From the NCBI RefSeq assembly GCF_000970675.1, contig NZ_LAJA01000001.1, positions 310,001 through 374,000 on the forward strand: 64,000 nucleotides of DNA, written 5' to 3'. This document shows positions 48,956 to 58,439 of this stretch, in pieces; position 1 is the first letter of the stretch; each line of letters starts with the position of its first letter. This DNA is from Domibacillus tundrae. Its GTDB lineage: Bacteria > Bacillota > Bacilli > Bacillales > Domibacillaceae. The notes below the pieces were generated by a model that made no database searches, was not told where the DNA came from, and was given only the letters and a program-made list of their open reading frames with translations. The translations under genes and the position numbers were made by a program.

Positions 48956-50677
48956 ATGAGCAAAACGGTGAATGAACTGTTAACAGCACCCGCCGGCGCA
49001 CCGAGTGACGTAGAAGAAATTAAAGAGAGAAGCAACTACTTGCGCGGCACGCTTGCAGAAGTGATGCAAGACCGGATTTCAGCAGGTATTCCAGATGACG
49101 ATAATCGCCTCATGAAGCACCATGGCAGCTATTTGCAGGATGACCGTGACCTGCGTACAGAGCGCCAAAAGCAAAAATTGGAGCCGGCGTATCAATTTAT
49201 GCTGCGCGTCCGCCTGCCGGGCGGCGTCGCGACACCGAATCAATGGCTGATGATGGATGAGCTTGCGCATAAATATGGAAATGGCACGTTAAAATTAACA
49301 ACACGTGAAACGTTCCAAATTCACGGTATTTTAAAATGGAACATGAAACAAACGATTCAAGACATCCATTCGACGATGATGGATACGATTGCGGCATGCG
49401 GTGACGTAAACCGTAACGTGATGTGTACATCGAATCCGTATCAGTCAGAGGTTCATTCTGAAGTGTACGAATGGTCGAAAAAACTGAGCGATTACTTATT
49501 GCCGCGTACGCGTGCGTACCACGAAATTTGGCTTGATGAAGAAAAAGTGGCCGGCACACCGGAAACGGACGAACCAATGTATGGTCCGCTTTACTTGCCC
49601 CGTAAATTTAAAATCGGTATTGCGGTACCGCCGTCTAATGACGTCGATGTGTTCTCGCAGGATCTTGGCTTTATCGCGGTCATTGAAAACGACCAGCTTG
49701 TTGGATTTAACGTCGCGATCGGCGGCGGCATGGGCATGACGCACGGTGACACAGCGACGTATCCGCAGATTGCCAAAGTCATTGGGTTTGTCACACCGGA
49801 TAAAATTTTGGATGTAGCAGAGAAAGTCATCACGATTCAGCGTGATTACGGCAACCGCTCTGTCCGGAAATACGCCCGCTTTAAATACACAGTAGACCGT
49901 CTTGGCCTTCAAACCGTAAAAGAAGAGCTTGAGCGCCGTCTCGGCTGGATGCTATCTGAAGCTCGTGAATTCCGCTTTGATCATAACGGCGACCGGTATG
50001 GCTGGCAAAAAGGCTTCAAAGGCAAATGGCATTTCACGATGTTTGTTGAAGGCGGCCGGATTGTTGACTATGCAGACTACAAGCTTATGACAGGCATTCG
50101 CGAAATTGCAAAAGTGCATAAAGGTGATTTCCGCCTGACAGCGAATCAAAACTTGATCATCGGCAATGTGTCTGTTCAAAGCAAGAAAAGAATCGATGCC
50201 CTTATTGATCAGTACGGCTTAACAGAAGGACGACACCACTCGGCAATTCGCCGCAGCGCGCTTGCGTGTGTAGCGTTTCCGACGTGCGGTCTCGCCATGG
50301 CAGAAGCAGAACGCTACTTGCCGACGTTGATGGACAAAATCGACATGATTATCGACGAAAATGGTCTTCGTGATAAAGAAATTACGATTCGTATGACTGG
50401 CTGCCCGAATGGATGTGCACGCCATGCTCTTGGCGAAATCGGCTTTATCGGCAAAGCGGTCGGCAAATACAATATGTATTTGGGCGCTGCGCATGACGGC
50501 AGCCGCTTAAGCAAAATGCACCGTGAAAATATCGGTGAAGAAGAAATTTTAAGCGAATTACGTGTTGTTTTGTCACGCTATGCAAAAGAGCGTCAGGAAG
50601 GCGAGCACTTTGGTGATTTCGTTATTCGTGCCGGCATTATCGAAGCGACAACAGATGGAACAAATTTCCATAACTAA
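48956..50677 (+). CDS. cysI: assimilatory sulfite reductase hemoprotein subunit
   Basis: 573 residues. Contains siroheme and a 4Fe-4S cluster; reduces sulfite to sulfide using electrons from CysJ. The cluster/siroheme ligands are CVAFPTCG (Cys-x5-Cys, about 438-444) and [11 protein letters not shown] (Cys-x3-Cys, about 482-490). The parachute regions ([31 protein letters not shown]) are intact. ATG 48956 follows AAGGGGA. Ends at a strong terminator. Confidence 0.97.
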   Translation: MSKTVNELLTAPAGAPSDVEEIKERSNYLRGTLAEVMQDRISAGIPDDDNRLMKHHGSYLQDDRDLRTERQKQKLEPAYQFMLRVRLPGGVATPNQWLMMDELAHKYGNGTLKLTTRETFQIHGILKWNMKQTIQDIHSTMMDTIAACGDVNRNVMCTSNPYQSEVHSEVYEWSKKLSDYLLPRTRAYHEIWLDEEKVAGTPETDEPMYGPLYLPRKFKIGIAVPPSNDVDVFSQDLGFIAVIENDQLVGFNVAIGGGMGMTHGDTATYPQIAKVIGFVTPDKILDVAEKVITIQRDYGNRSVRKYARFKYTVDRLGLQTVKEELERRLGWMLSEAREFRFDHNGDRYGWQKGFKGKWHFTMFVEGGRIVDYADYKLMTGIREIAKVHKGDFRLTANQNLIIGNVSVQSKKRIDALIDQYGLTEGRHHSAIRRSALACVAFPTCGLAMAEAERYLPTLMDKIDMIIDENGLRDKEITIRMTGCPNGCARHALGEIGFIGKAVGKYNMYLGAAHDGSRLSKMHRENIGEEEILSELRVVLSRYAKERQEGEHFGDFVIRAGIIEATTDGTNFHN

Positions 50678-50689
50678 TAAAGATGTATA

Positions 50690-50722
50690 AGAGACAGGAA
50701 TCCAATCCTGTCTCTTTTTTTG
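50690..50722 (+). terminator. Rho-independent terminator of cysJI
   Basis: AGAGACAGGA pairs with TCCTGTCTCT over 6 bases, followed by seven T. Confidence 0.9.
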
Positions 50723-50797
50723 TTTAGTCTAAAAAGAGATTTTTACACATACGGATGGTAAAACACAAAGAATCAGGCGGCAGAAAGGAGAGAATAA

Positions 50798-51496
50798 ATG
50801 GAGAAAAAAACGGTCGTTGGAGTAAAGTATGGGGACGTGACAGGAGACAGAGTGCCGGATATTGTCTATCTTACGGCCGTTCAAACGCCTAACAGTCCTT
50901 TTTTGCAGCAGATTACACTTGTTGTACAGTGCAGACGGACCGCTCAATCTTTCCGGATTCCACTGCGGGAAAATGCAGGATACCGTCCCACCATTTTTCT
51001 TGGGGATATGACGGGGAATAAGGTGAAAGATATTTTGGTCGTCATCAGTACTGGTGGAAGTGGCGGAACCATTTATGCATATGTTTTTTCGTTTCTAAAT
51101 GGGCGATTTGCGCAAATTTTCGATGTGAATACGTTTAATGAAAAAGGGCAATACGATGTTCAGTATCAAAATAATTACAAGGCAGAGGTAACGAGTAAGG
51201 AGCCGGATAAACGGTACATACTGGATCTCACGACGAAGGGAAAGGAGTATTTAACCGAAATTTACAATTCGGATGGCACGTTGAAAAAGCCGATTCAAGG
51301 CTGGCTTTCGCCTCTGTCGGGGTTATATCCGATTAATTTTGAACGTGATGGCGTTTATGAGCTGGATGCTTATCAAGATATTGCGGGTCGTTACAATGCT
51401 GACCGGCTTGGTTATATGGAAAATGTGCTGAAATGGAATGGACGTACATTTGAGTCAGGCCGCCAATATGTAACAATCTTCGGCGAGGAACGGTAA
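50798..51496 (+). CDS. FG-GAP/VCBS-like repeat protein
   Basis: 232 residues. Two Ca-binding-type loops, YGDVTGDRVPDIVYL (about 11-25) and LGDMTGNKVKDILVVIS (about 68-84), are spaced as in VCBS/FG-GAP beta-propeller repeats. No signal peptide is evident, so location is unclear (cytoplasm, spore, or non-classical export). Similar proteins are common in Bacillus and annotated as VCBS repeat-containing; function unknown. The ATG has AAAGGAGAG upstream. Confidence 0.8.
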   Translation: MEKKTVVGVKYGDVTGDRVPDIVYLTAVQTPNSPFLQQITLVVQCRRTAQSFRIPLRENAGYRPTIFLGDMTGNKVKDILVVISTGGSGGTIYAYVFSFLNGRFAQIFDVNTFNEKGQYDVQYQNNYKAEVTSKEPDKRYILDLTTKGKEYLTEIYNSDGTLKKPIQGWLSPLSGLYPINFERDGVYELDAYQDIAGRYNADRLGYMENVLKWNGRTFESGRQYVTIFGEER

Positions 51497-51511
51497 GCGG
51501 CTGAGAAAATA

Positions 51512-51585
51512 AAACGCGCACCCGAAAATAAAGCGGCAAAAACCATTGTGGTTTCTCGTTTCAATTTTATGGGGTGCGCCTTTTA
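51512..51585. terminator. bidirectional terminator
   Basis: GCGCACCC (51516-51523) pairs with GGGTGCGC (51572-51579); an inner hairpin AAACCATTGTGGTTT lies in the loop. T-rich on both flanks. Separates the FG-GAP gene from the convergent SASP gene. Confidence 0.75.
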
Positions 51586-51604
51586 AGCAAACAGATAAGA
51601 TGGA

Positions 51605-51796
51605 TTAACGGCTAAGCTCCTGCTGAGCGAGGCGGACTAACCGCTTCGTTATTTCACCGCCGGTTGAGCCATTTGCCCGCGAAGCCGTGCCTGCACCGAG
51701 CGTTACGCCAAATTCGCTGGCAATTTCGTATTTAAATTGTTCTAATGCTTGTTCTGCACCAGGCACTAGAAGCTGACGACGATTATTGCTTGCCAT
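51605..51796 (-). CDS. small acid-soluble spore protein, alpha/beta type
   Basis: 63 residues: [23 protein letters not shown], then [19 protein letters not shown]. These are the two conserved SASP segments. It coats DNA in the dormant spore; the GPR protease cleaves at the KYEIA region on germination. Start ATG with AAGGTGGTG upstream. Normally expressed in the forespore from a SigG promoter. One of several paralogs in such genomes. Confidence 0.97.
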   Translation of the reverse strand: MASNNRRQLLVPGAEQALEQFKYEIASEFGVTLGAGTASRANGSTGGEITKRLVRLAQQELSR

Positions 51797-52011
51797 GTTT
51801 TTTCACCACCTTTTTTGTTTGTTCATACTATTTGTTTTAAGCAGGTCAAACATGCAGGGAAACCGATAGCAAATGATATCGCTTTTGGAAAGATTCCACT
51901 TATGCATGACAGTGGAGAGTACGGTGATACTAAGGTTAAAATAAGATGTTTTGGAAGGTCTTGCTAAGGGTAAATGCTAAAGGCAGATCTATAATCAAAG
52001 GAGCGATTTTC

Positions 52012-52392
52012 ATGCATCATGGATATCCAAAAGTGGGCGAGTCAATCCAAGCATTTATTAATGTGTGCGGGCAGCCATCACCTGATTCAACAAATAACAT
52101 GATTTCATTTGACATTCCCGGCATTAATGCTAAATTGACATGCTGGATTGACGAAGAAAAGAACGTACATAAGCTGTCAAGCTCGATGCCGATGGGGGCA
52201 CAAGCGGCGGTAGAATTGGCAAAGCGATTTTTGCCAGCTGATGCAGTACCAGCCGAAACCCATCTTGACACTGACTCTGCTAAATTAAACGCAACGGTTC
52301 AAACGTATGAACTGGAACAGAACCGGCAAAAAAAACAGGCGGTTATTACCGCCGATGAAACAGGTGCTTTTACTGTTTCCATTCAAGACTAA
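52012..52392 (+). CDS. uncharacterised 126-residue protein
   Basis: ATG 52012 with AAAGGAG 9 bases upstream. Cytoplasmic. The N-terminal half (VGESIQAFINVCGQPSPDST) and the C-terminal beta segments (ATVQTYELEQNRQKKQAVIT) give no recognised family. Single gene with its own terminator. Confidence 0.65.
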   Translation: MHHGYPKVGESIQAFINVCGQPSPDSTNNMISFDIPGINAKLTCWIDEEKNVHKLSSSMPMGAQAAVELAKRFLPADAVPAETHLDTDSAKLNATVQTYELEQNRQKKQAVITADETGAFTVSIQD

Positions 52393-52430
52393 ACGCTTCG
52401 GGCCATGGATGCCCCAAGCGTTTTCTTTTA
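52391..52430 (+). terminator. Rho-independent terminator
   Basis: AAACGCTTCGGG pairs with CCCCAAGCGTTT, then TCTTTT. Confidence 0.8.
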
Positions 52431-52476
52431 TGCGTGAAAAAGAGTTCGGTATAATGAGAAAAAAGGGGTCTGTGAA

Positions 52477-53148
52477 ATGAAGACAATAGCTGACTTTGAA
52501 GCGGAATGGCAGGCGCGTATCCCGAACATCCAAACAGCTACATTAGGCATGGGCTGCTTTTGGAGCCCGGATGCCCGGTTTGGCGCCATGCCGGGCGTTA
52601 TTCGGACTCGGGTTGGCTTTGCGGGAGGCACGACACATGAGCCGGTCTATCGGCAAATGGGCGATCATACAGAAACTGTGCAGATCGACTTTGATCCGTC
52701 GCTTCTTTCATTTGAAGATATTATCCGGACGTTTTGGGCGCATCATACGTCGACGCATCGTGTAACTTATAGAGAACGCCAGTACATGTCCATTCTGTTT
52801 TATCATGACCAACAGCAAAAACAGACGATTGATAAGGTGAAAAAAGAACTAGAACTGGAAAGGAAGGAAACGATTGAAACGGAGATTCAGCCGTTTACAG
52901 CATTCATACTGGCAGAAGACCGTCATCAAAAGTATCATTTGAAACGGTTTAAGCAAGCAGCGGGTATGCTGGAAACGTCTTTTCCGTCTGAAGCGTCTTT
53001 CATGAATTCTACGTTAATTGCCCGGTTAAATGGATTTGTAAAGGAATTTGGTACACTTCAAAATATTCATCAAGAAATAAAATTATGGAATATACCCGAC
53101 TCTTCCCGGCATATACTACTTGATATGATGCAAAAGATCCGTTGGTGA
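52477..53148 (+). CDS. peptide methionine sulfoxide reductase MsrA-type
   Basis: 223 residues. MsrA catalytic motif GMGCFWSPDARF (Cys27), followed by VIRTRVGFAGGTTHEPVYRQ and DPSLLSFEDIIRTFWAHH, all diagnostic. Reduces methionine-S-sulfoxide in proteins. The motif has Ser in place of the usual Gly (GCFWS), and the C-terminal part (about 150-223) is divergent and longer than the standard B. subtilis MsrA, without the usual resolving Cys. So it is an MsrA-family enzyme of a less common subtype; activity is likely but not certain. Confidence 0.85.
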   Translation: MKTIADFEAEWQARIPNIQTATLGMGCFWSPDARFGAMPGVIRTRVGFAGGTTHEPVYRQMGDHTETVQIDFDPSLLSFEDIIRTFWAHHTSTHRVTYRERQYMSILFYHDQQQKQTIDKVKKELELERKETIETEIQPFTAFILAEDRHQKYHLKRFKQAAGMLETSFPSEASFMNSTLIARLNGFVKEFGTLQNIHQEIKLWNIPDSSRHILLDMMQKIRW

Positions 53149-53267
53149 AACGAGAAATAACGCTGTTTGAAAAACAATTAAACGCCCAGCTCATCGATTT
53201 TTTTGTTGATTGGGACTTTGATCAAGATAAAAGCACGATTTTATTCGTGCTAAAACCAACAGAATAA
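53145..53267 (+). CDS. 40-residue protein coupled to the msrA-like gene
   Basis: A GTG at 53145 overlaps the upstream stop (TGGTGA), and the frame encodes MKREITLFEKQLNAQLIDFF then VDWDFDQDKSTILFVLKPTE. Coherent and acidic with no membrane segment. Followed by a terminator. It may be a real small gene or the remnant of a larger one. Confidence 0.45.
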   Translation: MKREITLFEKQLNAQLIDFFVDWDFDQDKSTILFVLKPTE

Positions 53268-53300
53268 CGGCAGCAATAAGCCAGGCATGGAACTGGATAT

Positions 53301-53347
53301 AAGCCAAAAAGAAAAGGTGAATGGCCTTTCTTTTTGGCTTTTTTTAT
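53301..53347 (+). terminator. Rho-independent terminator
   Basis: AAGCCAAAAAGAAAAGG pairs with CCTTTCTTTTTGGCTT, then a T-run. Confidence 0.85.
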
Positions 53348-53372
53348 TTTTAGTGTAAAGGGGTTTGAAGAC

Positions 53373-53681
53373 GTGGAAAAAAAGGCGACGGGTATCACAA
53401 AAAAACTTGTGGAAGCATCATGCCATATTGTGTACTGCTTTCATGAGTTGGAGACGTATGTGATGTATGCGGCCGCATACATCACGGCAGGTATGGAAAA
53501 AGGAAAGCATGTCCTGCTCGTAGAAAACCATAAAATCACACGGTTAATTGATCAAAAATTGCGTGCAGTATTAACCGAGGAGCAAAGGAAGCTGGTTCAT
53601 TTGGAGACAAACGTGCGCATCCGGACATTCTCGTACCCGATTCAAAACGGCTACTTGTTTCTCGATTTAATGATTAATTAA
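53373..53681 (+). CDS. MEDS-domain-like protein
   Basis: 102 residues from GTG 53373 (AAGGGG upstream). The pattern SCHIVYCFHELETYVMYAAAY then ITAGMEKGKHVLLVENHK matches MEDS domains (named for the methanogen/methylotroph DcmR sensor), which occur fused to kinases or regulators or, as here, alone. No output domain is present. Possibly a signalling adaptor. Ends inside a bidirectional terminator. Confidence 0.65.
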   Translation: MEKKATGITKKLVEASCHIVYCFHELETYVMYAAAYITAGMEKGKHVLLVENHKITRLIDQKLRAVLTEEQRKLVHLETNVRIRTFSYPIQNGYLFLDLMIN

Positions 53682-53721
53682 CAGAAATACGCCCTGCAAT
53701 TAAGCAGGGCGTATTTCTGTT
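53680..53721. terminator. bidirectional terminator
   Basis: AACAGAAATACGCCCTGC pairs perfectly with GCAGGGCGTATTTCTGTT over 6 bases. It overlaps the stops of both convergent genes. Confidence 0.9.
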
Positions 53722-53957
53722 TGTTCCAGTGCTGCACCGATCGCTTTGATGGCTTCATATTCATCGAGTCCTTTTGCCGTTAACGTCATCTCATCTTTCA
53801 TAGAGCCGAGCGACAAAATACCCATAATGGACTTTACGTTGATTTTCCGGTTTTGATATTCAAGGTAAATATCAGATACGTACTGGCTGGCCAAGTGGAC
53901 GAGTGGTTTAGCGGTTTGCGGCGTAAAACCGCTTATATAAACAGTTTTGATAAACAT
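53700..53957 (-). CDS. HPr-family protein lacking the phospho-histidine
   Basis: 85 residues with an HPr-like fold. The regulatory Ser site is preserved (INVKSIMGILSLG, equivalent of Ser46), but the active-site region reads PQTAKPLVHL where HPr has a His (GIHARPA) and Crh a Gln. It therefore cannot carry PTS phosphate on His15. It resembles Crh-type regulators, which bind CcpA when Ser-phosphorylated; that role is inferred. ATG 53957 is used because AGGAAAGG is then suitably spaced. Confidence 0.85.
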   Translation of the reverse strand: MFIKTVYISGFTPQTAKPLVHLASQYVSDIYLEYQNRKINVKSIMGILSLGSMKDEMTLTAKGLDEYEAIKAIGAALEQTEIRPA

Positions 53958-54113
53958 GCTTGTCAAACCTTTCCTCGTAGAATAACAGTATTTAGTATAC
54001 CCACTTCCATAAAAAATAGAACCCCTTTATTCATAATGAAATTTCCAAAAAAAGCATGCCTATCTACATATATATAGGGTAGAGAGTATGGTAACAATTG
54101 AATAGAAAAGAGG

Positions 54114-56111
54114 ATGAATAAAAAGATGAAGAAGCTGTTGCTGTCAATAGCCGGGCTGTCTCTCTCCTTGAACCCATTTTCGGTGCAGGCGGAGGCAGGG
54201 ACCCAAACGAAAGACCATGATGTGATTGTCATTTCATTTGATGGCATGCGGCACGATTTAACGAAAAACTATATGAAATCAGGAGACATGCCTCATTTGC
54301 AGGCACTGGTCGAAAAAGGTGTTTGGGCAAAAAAGCCGGAAACGATTATGCCTTCCTTAACAGCACCATCTCACGCTGCAATGTCAACCGGCGCGACACC
54401 GAATAAAACCGGCATTGTCAGCAATCAATTTCACGATTCTGATAAGGAATTTAACAATAAAGACGATGCTTTTCACACAACGATCAACGTGTCACCCATT
54501 TGGAGCGAAGCAAGCCGCCAAGGCAAAACAACCGCAACGGTTGCGTTTCCGGGTGCGAACCCCGATACAAAAAATCAGGCAGCGGACTATTCCGTCTTTT
54601 ATGGTGATACGTGGGCAAAAAGCAGCTTAGAGCAGCTTTCATTCGAGGAAGCATCTGGCTGGATTGGCACCCCAAAAAGCTTTAGTCCGTTAAAGGACGC
54701 CACCTTTTCATTTAAGCTGAAAGACGCAAAAAATCGGACATTCTACATGCTTGCTGCGGATACAACGGACGATCAAAAAACGAACTATGACCAATTTATC
54801 CTCTCTGAAAACAAGCAAGTGGACGAATGGGATGGCAGGGCGAAAAGCAATGAATGGGGGGCGGTTCCACTGACGATGGACGGTGGAGAACAAGCAGGCT
54901 TTTCATTTAAAGTCAAACGAGAAACGACGGATTTGACAGAGCCTGTTCCCTTCTTCAAAACAGCGGTTACCTCCGGCTTATTGAGCGGACCGGACGGTTT
55001 TGAACAAGCGATTACCGATCAATTTGGCTTTTTTCCAGTTGAATCAGAAGATGAGGCATTTGAGAAAAAATGGATTACCCGCCGTGAATATGAAGAAATC
55101 AACGCCCGTTTCGTTACATGGATTACAGATGTTTCACTTTATATAAAAGAAACGTACGAACCGGATGCGCTCTTTTTTTACGGACCGCAAATTGACCACG
55201 AGGAGCATCATTATACATTGACCGACCCGCGCCAGCCCGGCTATACGAAGAACAAGGCGGACCTTTATGAAAGCTATGTGAAATGGGCGTATAAACTGGC
55301 TGATGATACTGTCGGCAAAACGATGAGCGCCATGGATGAAAATGACCATCTCTTCATTGTATCCGATCATGGCATGGAAGCAGCCCATACAATGCTCCAG
55401 CCGAACGCTGTATTAAAAAACGCAGGACTCCTTACAGTCGATCAAGAGGGCAAAATCGATTTTTCCAAAACGAAAGTGTACGCCGTGCCAAGTGGATCAG
55501 CCGCGCATGTCTACATTAACGCCAAATCAACCGAAAAAAATGGCATTGTGGCGGATAATGAAGTGGAATCCGTCCAGCAACAGGCAATCAACGCATTCAA
55601 GCAGGCCGAAGTAAAGCTGAAGAACCAGGACGCCATGCTCGAACTTGCGCTGGAAGCCGTTTTGTCCGAAAAAGAAGATGAATGGCTGTCAAAGCTTCCC
55701 GAAGCGGACATGAAAGATGTTTGGCAGGCGGGTATCAACAAGACCATTCATCCATATGAAACGATCATTTCGTCACCTGATCCTGAAGAGAAGCCGCTGG
55801 GCCATGCCCATTCCGGTGACATTTTGCTTATTGGTGCGCCCGGGTACATGATGGCGAATGGAACAGACAAAACGAGCAAGTCTGCAGTCGAGCTTGGTAC
55901 ACATGGCGGCGATTCGGCCAAGCAAGACTTGCGACCAGTGTTTACAGCCATTGGTTCTTCTTTTAAAGAAGGGGAAACAGTTGGGAAAATATCTACACTC
56001 GATCTTGCACCAACGATCTATGATTTGCTTGGTATTAAAGCACCAGCATTCATAGAAGGCGAAATAAAAACTAATTTATGGAAATGGAAAAAAGGGAAGG
56101 CTGCTTATTAA
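54114..56111 (+). CDS. secreted alkaline phosphatase-superfamily phosphodiesterase/phosphatase
   Basis: 665 residues. Signal peptide to about residue 26 (SVQA). Metal ligands and nucleophile of the nucleotide pyrophosphatase/phosphodiesterase group: ISFDGMRHDL (Asp43), PSLTAPSHAAM (nucleophile Thr83), PQIDHEEHH, VSDHGM and LGTHGG (His). A 150-residue insert (about 185-330) distinguishes it from short NPPs. Acts outside the cell, probably on phosphate esters or nucleotides. The ATG at 54126 (MKKLLLSIAG) is a possible alternative start. Confidence 0.9.
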   Translation: MNKKMKKLLLSIAGLSLSLNPFSVQAEAGTQTKDHDVIVISFDGMRHDLTKNYMKSGDMPHLQALVEKGVWAKKPETIMPSLTAPSHAAMSTGATPNKTGIVSNQFHDSDKEFNNKDDAFHTTINVSPIWSEASRQGKTTATVAFPGANPDTKNQAADYSVFYGDTWAKSSLEQLSFEEASGWIGTPKSFSPLKDATFSFKLKDAKNRTFYMLAADTTDDQKTNYDQFILSENKQVDEWDGRAKSNEWGAVPLTMDGGEQAGFSFKVKRETTDLTEPVPFFKTAVTSGLLSGPDGFEQAITDQFGFFPVESEDEAFEKKWITRREYEEINARFVTWITDVSLYIKETYEPDALFFYGPQIDHEEHHYTLTDPRQPGYTKNKADLYESYVKWAYKLADDTVGKTMSAMDENDHLFIVSDHGMEAAHTMLQPNAVLKNAGLLTVDQEGKIDFSKTKVYAVPSGSAAHVYINAKSTEKNGIVADNEVESVQQQAINAFKQAEVKLKNQDAMLELALEAVLSEKEDEWLSKLPEADMKDVWQAGINKTIHPYETIISSPDPEEKPLGHAHSGDILLIGAPGYMMANGTDKTSKSAVELGTHGGDSAKQDLRPVFTAIGSSFKEGETVGKISTLDLAPTIYDLLGIKAPAFIEGEIKTNLWKWKKGKAAY

Positions 56112-56127
56112 TAAGCAGTCTTTTTTT
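56098..56127 (+). terminator. Rho-independent terminator
   Basis: AGGCTGCTTAT pairs with ATAAGCAGTCT around TA, then seven T. Overlaps the stop codon. Confidence 0.85.
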
Positions 56128-56139
56128 ATTGAAAATGTA

Positions 56140-56169
56140 TTGACACTCAAAACAAAAAAGTGTTATTAT
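56140..56169 (+). promoter_or_regulatory. promoter of the carD-like gene
   Basis: TTGACA (56140-56145), 18-bp spacer, TATTAT (56164-56169). SigA type. Confidence 0.65.
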
Positions 56170-56237
56170 AATAAATTTGAATAAAATATTATAGTGTGTT
56201 ATCTTTAAAATAGGAACAATCCATGGAGGTGGATCAT

Positions 56238-56732
56238 TTGTTTGAAATTGGCGACAAGATTGTATATCCGATGCATGGTGCAGGCGTAATCAATGCCATT
56301 GAGGAAAAAGAGATTCTAGGGAAAACGCAGCAATATTTCATTATGGCTTTTCCAGTAAAAAAATTGCAGCTAATGATTCCAATAGCGAAAATGGATAAAT
56401 CAGGGATGCGGCTCGTACTGAATATGACCGCTATTGAAAAAGTAATGGACATGTTTCAGCAGGGAGAAATCGATCGGTCATTGACATACAAACAAAGATA
56501 CAAGATCAACACCGACAAAATGAAAACCGGGATGACAAGAGACGGAGCTGAAGTCATCCGCGATTTAATGCTGGTTAAAAAAGAAAAAGCATTAAACTCA
56601 AATGAAAAAACGATGCTTCGAGATGCTATGCAATTTCTCGTCAGCGAGCTCAAACTAAGCAATAGCATGACGGAACCTCAGGCGGCTGACTTATTACATG
56701 ACCGGCTTAACTGGGAAAAGAATGCCGGTTAA
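56238..56732 (+). CDS. CarD-like transcription regulator (YdeB type)
   Basis: 164 residues. The TTG at 56238 is the start (GGAGGTG 6-7 bases upstream), giving MFEIGDKIVYPMHGAGVINA, identical in layout to YdeB. The N-terminal RNA polymerase interaction domain (about 1-60; KIVYPMHGAGVI, YFIMAFPVKKLQLMIPI) binds the RNA polymerase beta lobe; the C-terminal helical domain (about 65-160) contacts the upstream edge of the promoter bubble. Modulates rRNA and stress promoters in relatives. Confidence 0.9.
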   Translation: MFEIGDKIVYPMHGAGVINAIEEKEILGKTQQYFIMAFPVKKLQLMIPIAKMDKSGMRLVLNMTAIEKVMDMFQQGEIDRSLTYKQRYKINTDKMKTGMTRDGAEVIRDLMLVKKEKALNSNEKTMLRDAMQFLVSELKLSNSMTEPQAADLLHDRLNWEKNAG

Positions 56733-56747
56733 ACAAATGCCATGATG

Positions 56748-56771
56748 AAAAAAGCTGAGAAGCTTTTTTTT
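56748..56771 (+). terminator. Rho-independent terminator
   Basis: AAAAAAGCT pairs with AGCTTTTTT around a 4-base loop, with additional T. Confidence 0.7.
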
Positions 56772-56937
56772 ATTTGAAAAAAACAGAAAACTCAAGAAGG
56801 AAAAATCAAAAATTATTTCTTTTCTAAGAAATTACATGTCAAAAGTCTTGAATGAAAGAAGATTGATAGTTGCAATGACCTATTCTCTTCCTCCATAATA
56901 AAGAAAGAATGTACCTTATAGAATGTGGAGGATCACT

Positions 56938-58242
56938 ATGTTTCCTTTCCTTAAAGATAAAAAAGAAAAAGAATTTAAAGCCGTAATACAGTTTCCAGAA
57001 AAATCCGCCATTGCCGCTTCCGCAGACGACGGTTTAGCGCCACGCCTTTACTATATGGGTTATACGCAGGAGCAGGTGGACATGCTTCGGAAAATAGCAC
57101 CGGTTATGAATGAAATCTTGGACGACGTGCTTGAAACGGTGTTGGATCATTTGGTAAAAAGCCCGGAAATGGCGCAAATTGCGCAGGATCATTCCAGCAG
57201 AGAAAGACTAAAAAAAGTATTCGCTGACTATTTCCGCAGCTTGCTGACAGGAAAAATGGATGAATCGTTTTTACAGATGCGCCAGCGTATGGGGCAGACT
57301 CATAATCGGTATTCTGTCCCGGTTACTTGGTTTGTAGCATCCTATTCTGCTTTTAACACACTCATTATTCCAAAAGTCGTTGAGCATTTTCAAGACGACC
57401 CTGAACAACTTTCAAAAGCTATTCAGGCGATTACGCATGCCATGAACTTGGATGCACAAATGGTGATTGATCAATATATGAACGTCCGGCTTCAAGAATT
57501 AAAACGGGCAAACGAAGCCAAAAGCACCCTTCAGCAGGAAATCGTCTCCGTCAGTCAGGAAGTTGCTGCATCTGTTGAGCAGACAGAAGCGGCTATTTCA
57601 GATACGAGTTCAAGAGCGTCGCAAATTTTGCAGGAAACCGGCCAAACAGAAAAAAGCAGTAAAAACCTGGTCGGGTTAACCGTCCAAAATGAAGAACAAA
57701 TGCAAGAAATGGAAGGACAGTTTAAACAGTCGACCCAAAAAGTCAGCGCTTCTTTAGTAGGAATCAGTGAACTGAAACATACTTCAGAAGAAATTATCAG
57801 CATTACAAAAGGCATTGAAGACATCGCGGATCAGACAAATTTGCTTGCTTTGAATGCATCAATTGAAGCGGCACGCGCCGGGGAGCATGGCAAAGGGTTC
57901 TCGGTTGTTGCCAGTGAAGTACGGAAGCTTGCCGAACATTCCAAGGTGATGAGCAACAGCATCAATACATTAATCGGTCAAAACAATACGAACATCACCC
58001 GGCTTGTCGGCCAGATGGAAGAAGTAAATCAGTCAAATGAGCAGTCACAATTGAAACTACAGCAGGTCAAAGGCGGACTTTCTACTGTTAAAATGGAAAT
58101 GGAAAACTATTTGACGATGTTTGGACGAAATAAAGAAGATCTTGATCAAATTGTCCTGTCTATTCAGGAAATTAGCCAAACGACAGAAGGACTGTCGAAA
58201 CTGACAACCAATCTGCTCGAAAAAGCGGAACAAACGATGTAA
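56938..58242 (+). CDS. hemAT: globin-coupled aerotaxis transducer HemAT
   Basis: 434 residues, soluble. Sensor globin domain (about 30-185) with the proximal His in [15 protein letters not shown] (His122, equivalent to His123 of B. subtilis HemAT) and [13 protein letters not shown] near the start. Signalling domain (about 225-430) with the chemoreceptor tip [20 protein letters not shown] then [19 protein letters not shown]. Binds oxygen at heme and signals to CheA. ATG 56938 with GTGGAGG. Confidence 0.95.
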   Translation: MFPFLKDKKEKEFKAVIQFPEKSAIAASADDGLAPRLYYMGYTQEQVDMLRKIAPVMNEILDDVLETVLDHLVKSPEMAQIAQDHSSRERLKKVFADYFRSLLTGKMDESFLQMRQRMGQTHNRYSVPVTWFVASYSAFNTLIIPKVVEHFQDDPEQLSKAIQAITHAMNLDAQMVIDQYMNVRLQELKRANEAKSTLQQEIVSVSQEVAASVEQTEAAISDTSSRASQILQETGQTEKSSKNLVGLTVQNEEQMQEMEGQFKQSTQKVSASLVGISELKHTSEEIISITKGIEDIADQTNLLALNASIEAARAGEHGKGFSVVASEVRKLAEHSKVMSNSINTLIGQNNTNITRLVGQMEEVNQSNEQSQLKLQQVKGGLSTVKMEMENYLTMFGRNKEDLDQIVLSIQEISQTTEGLSKLTTNLLEKAEQTM

Positions 58243-58259
58243 TCCACAAAAGAGTGTTT

Positions 58260-58297
58260 GAGAGTCTATCAACGGACTTCCGGATACTCTTTTTTTG
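58260..58297 (+). terminator. probable terminator
   Basis: GAGAGTCTATC pairs with GGATACTCT (one bulge), followed by TTTTTTT. Confidence 0.55.
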
Positions 58298-58351
58298 TAC
58301 AGTTAATGGAGTCATTGATTAATAGAACGAGTGAAACTATAATGGGAATAA

Positions 58352-58438
58352 GTGTTTGTGACGACATATGTGCTTCCGTGGATTGCGCTGTACTGGCTGG
58401 TCCGGCTTGCGAAAGCAATTGAGAAGGGAAGAGTTTAA
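58352..58438 (+). CDS. 28-residue membrane peptide
   Basis: A frame from GTG 58352 encodes MFVTTYVLPWIALYWLVRLA then KAIEKGRV, a single hydrophobic helix with a basic tail. It ends 1 base before the ATG of the acetyltransferase. GGGAAT precedes the start but is a weak site. Resembles other tiny membrane genes in the window (5341, 3442). Moderate support only. Confidence 0.4.
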   Translation: MFVTTYVLPWIALYWLVRLAKAIEKGRV

Positions 58439-58439
58439 C

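Noticed and set aside
49496-49912. A 138-codon minus-strand frame inside cysI
   Set aside because: Shadow frame of a conserved enzyme gene; composition follows the complement of the cysI codons.
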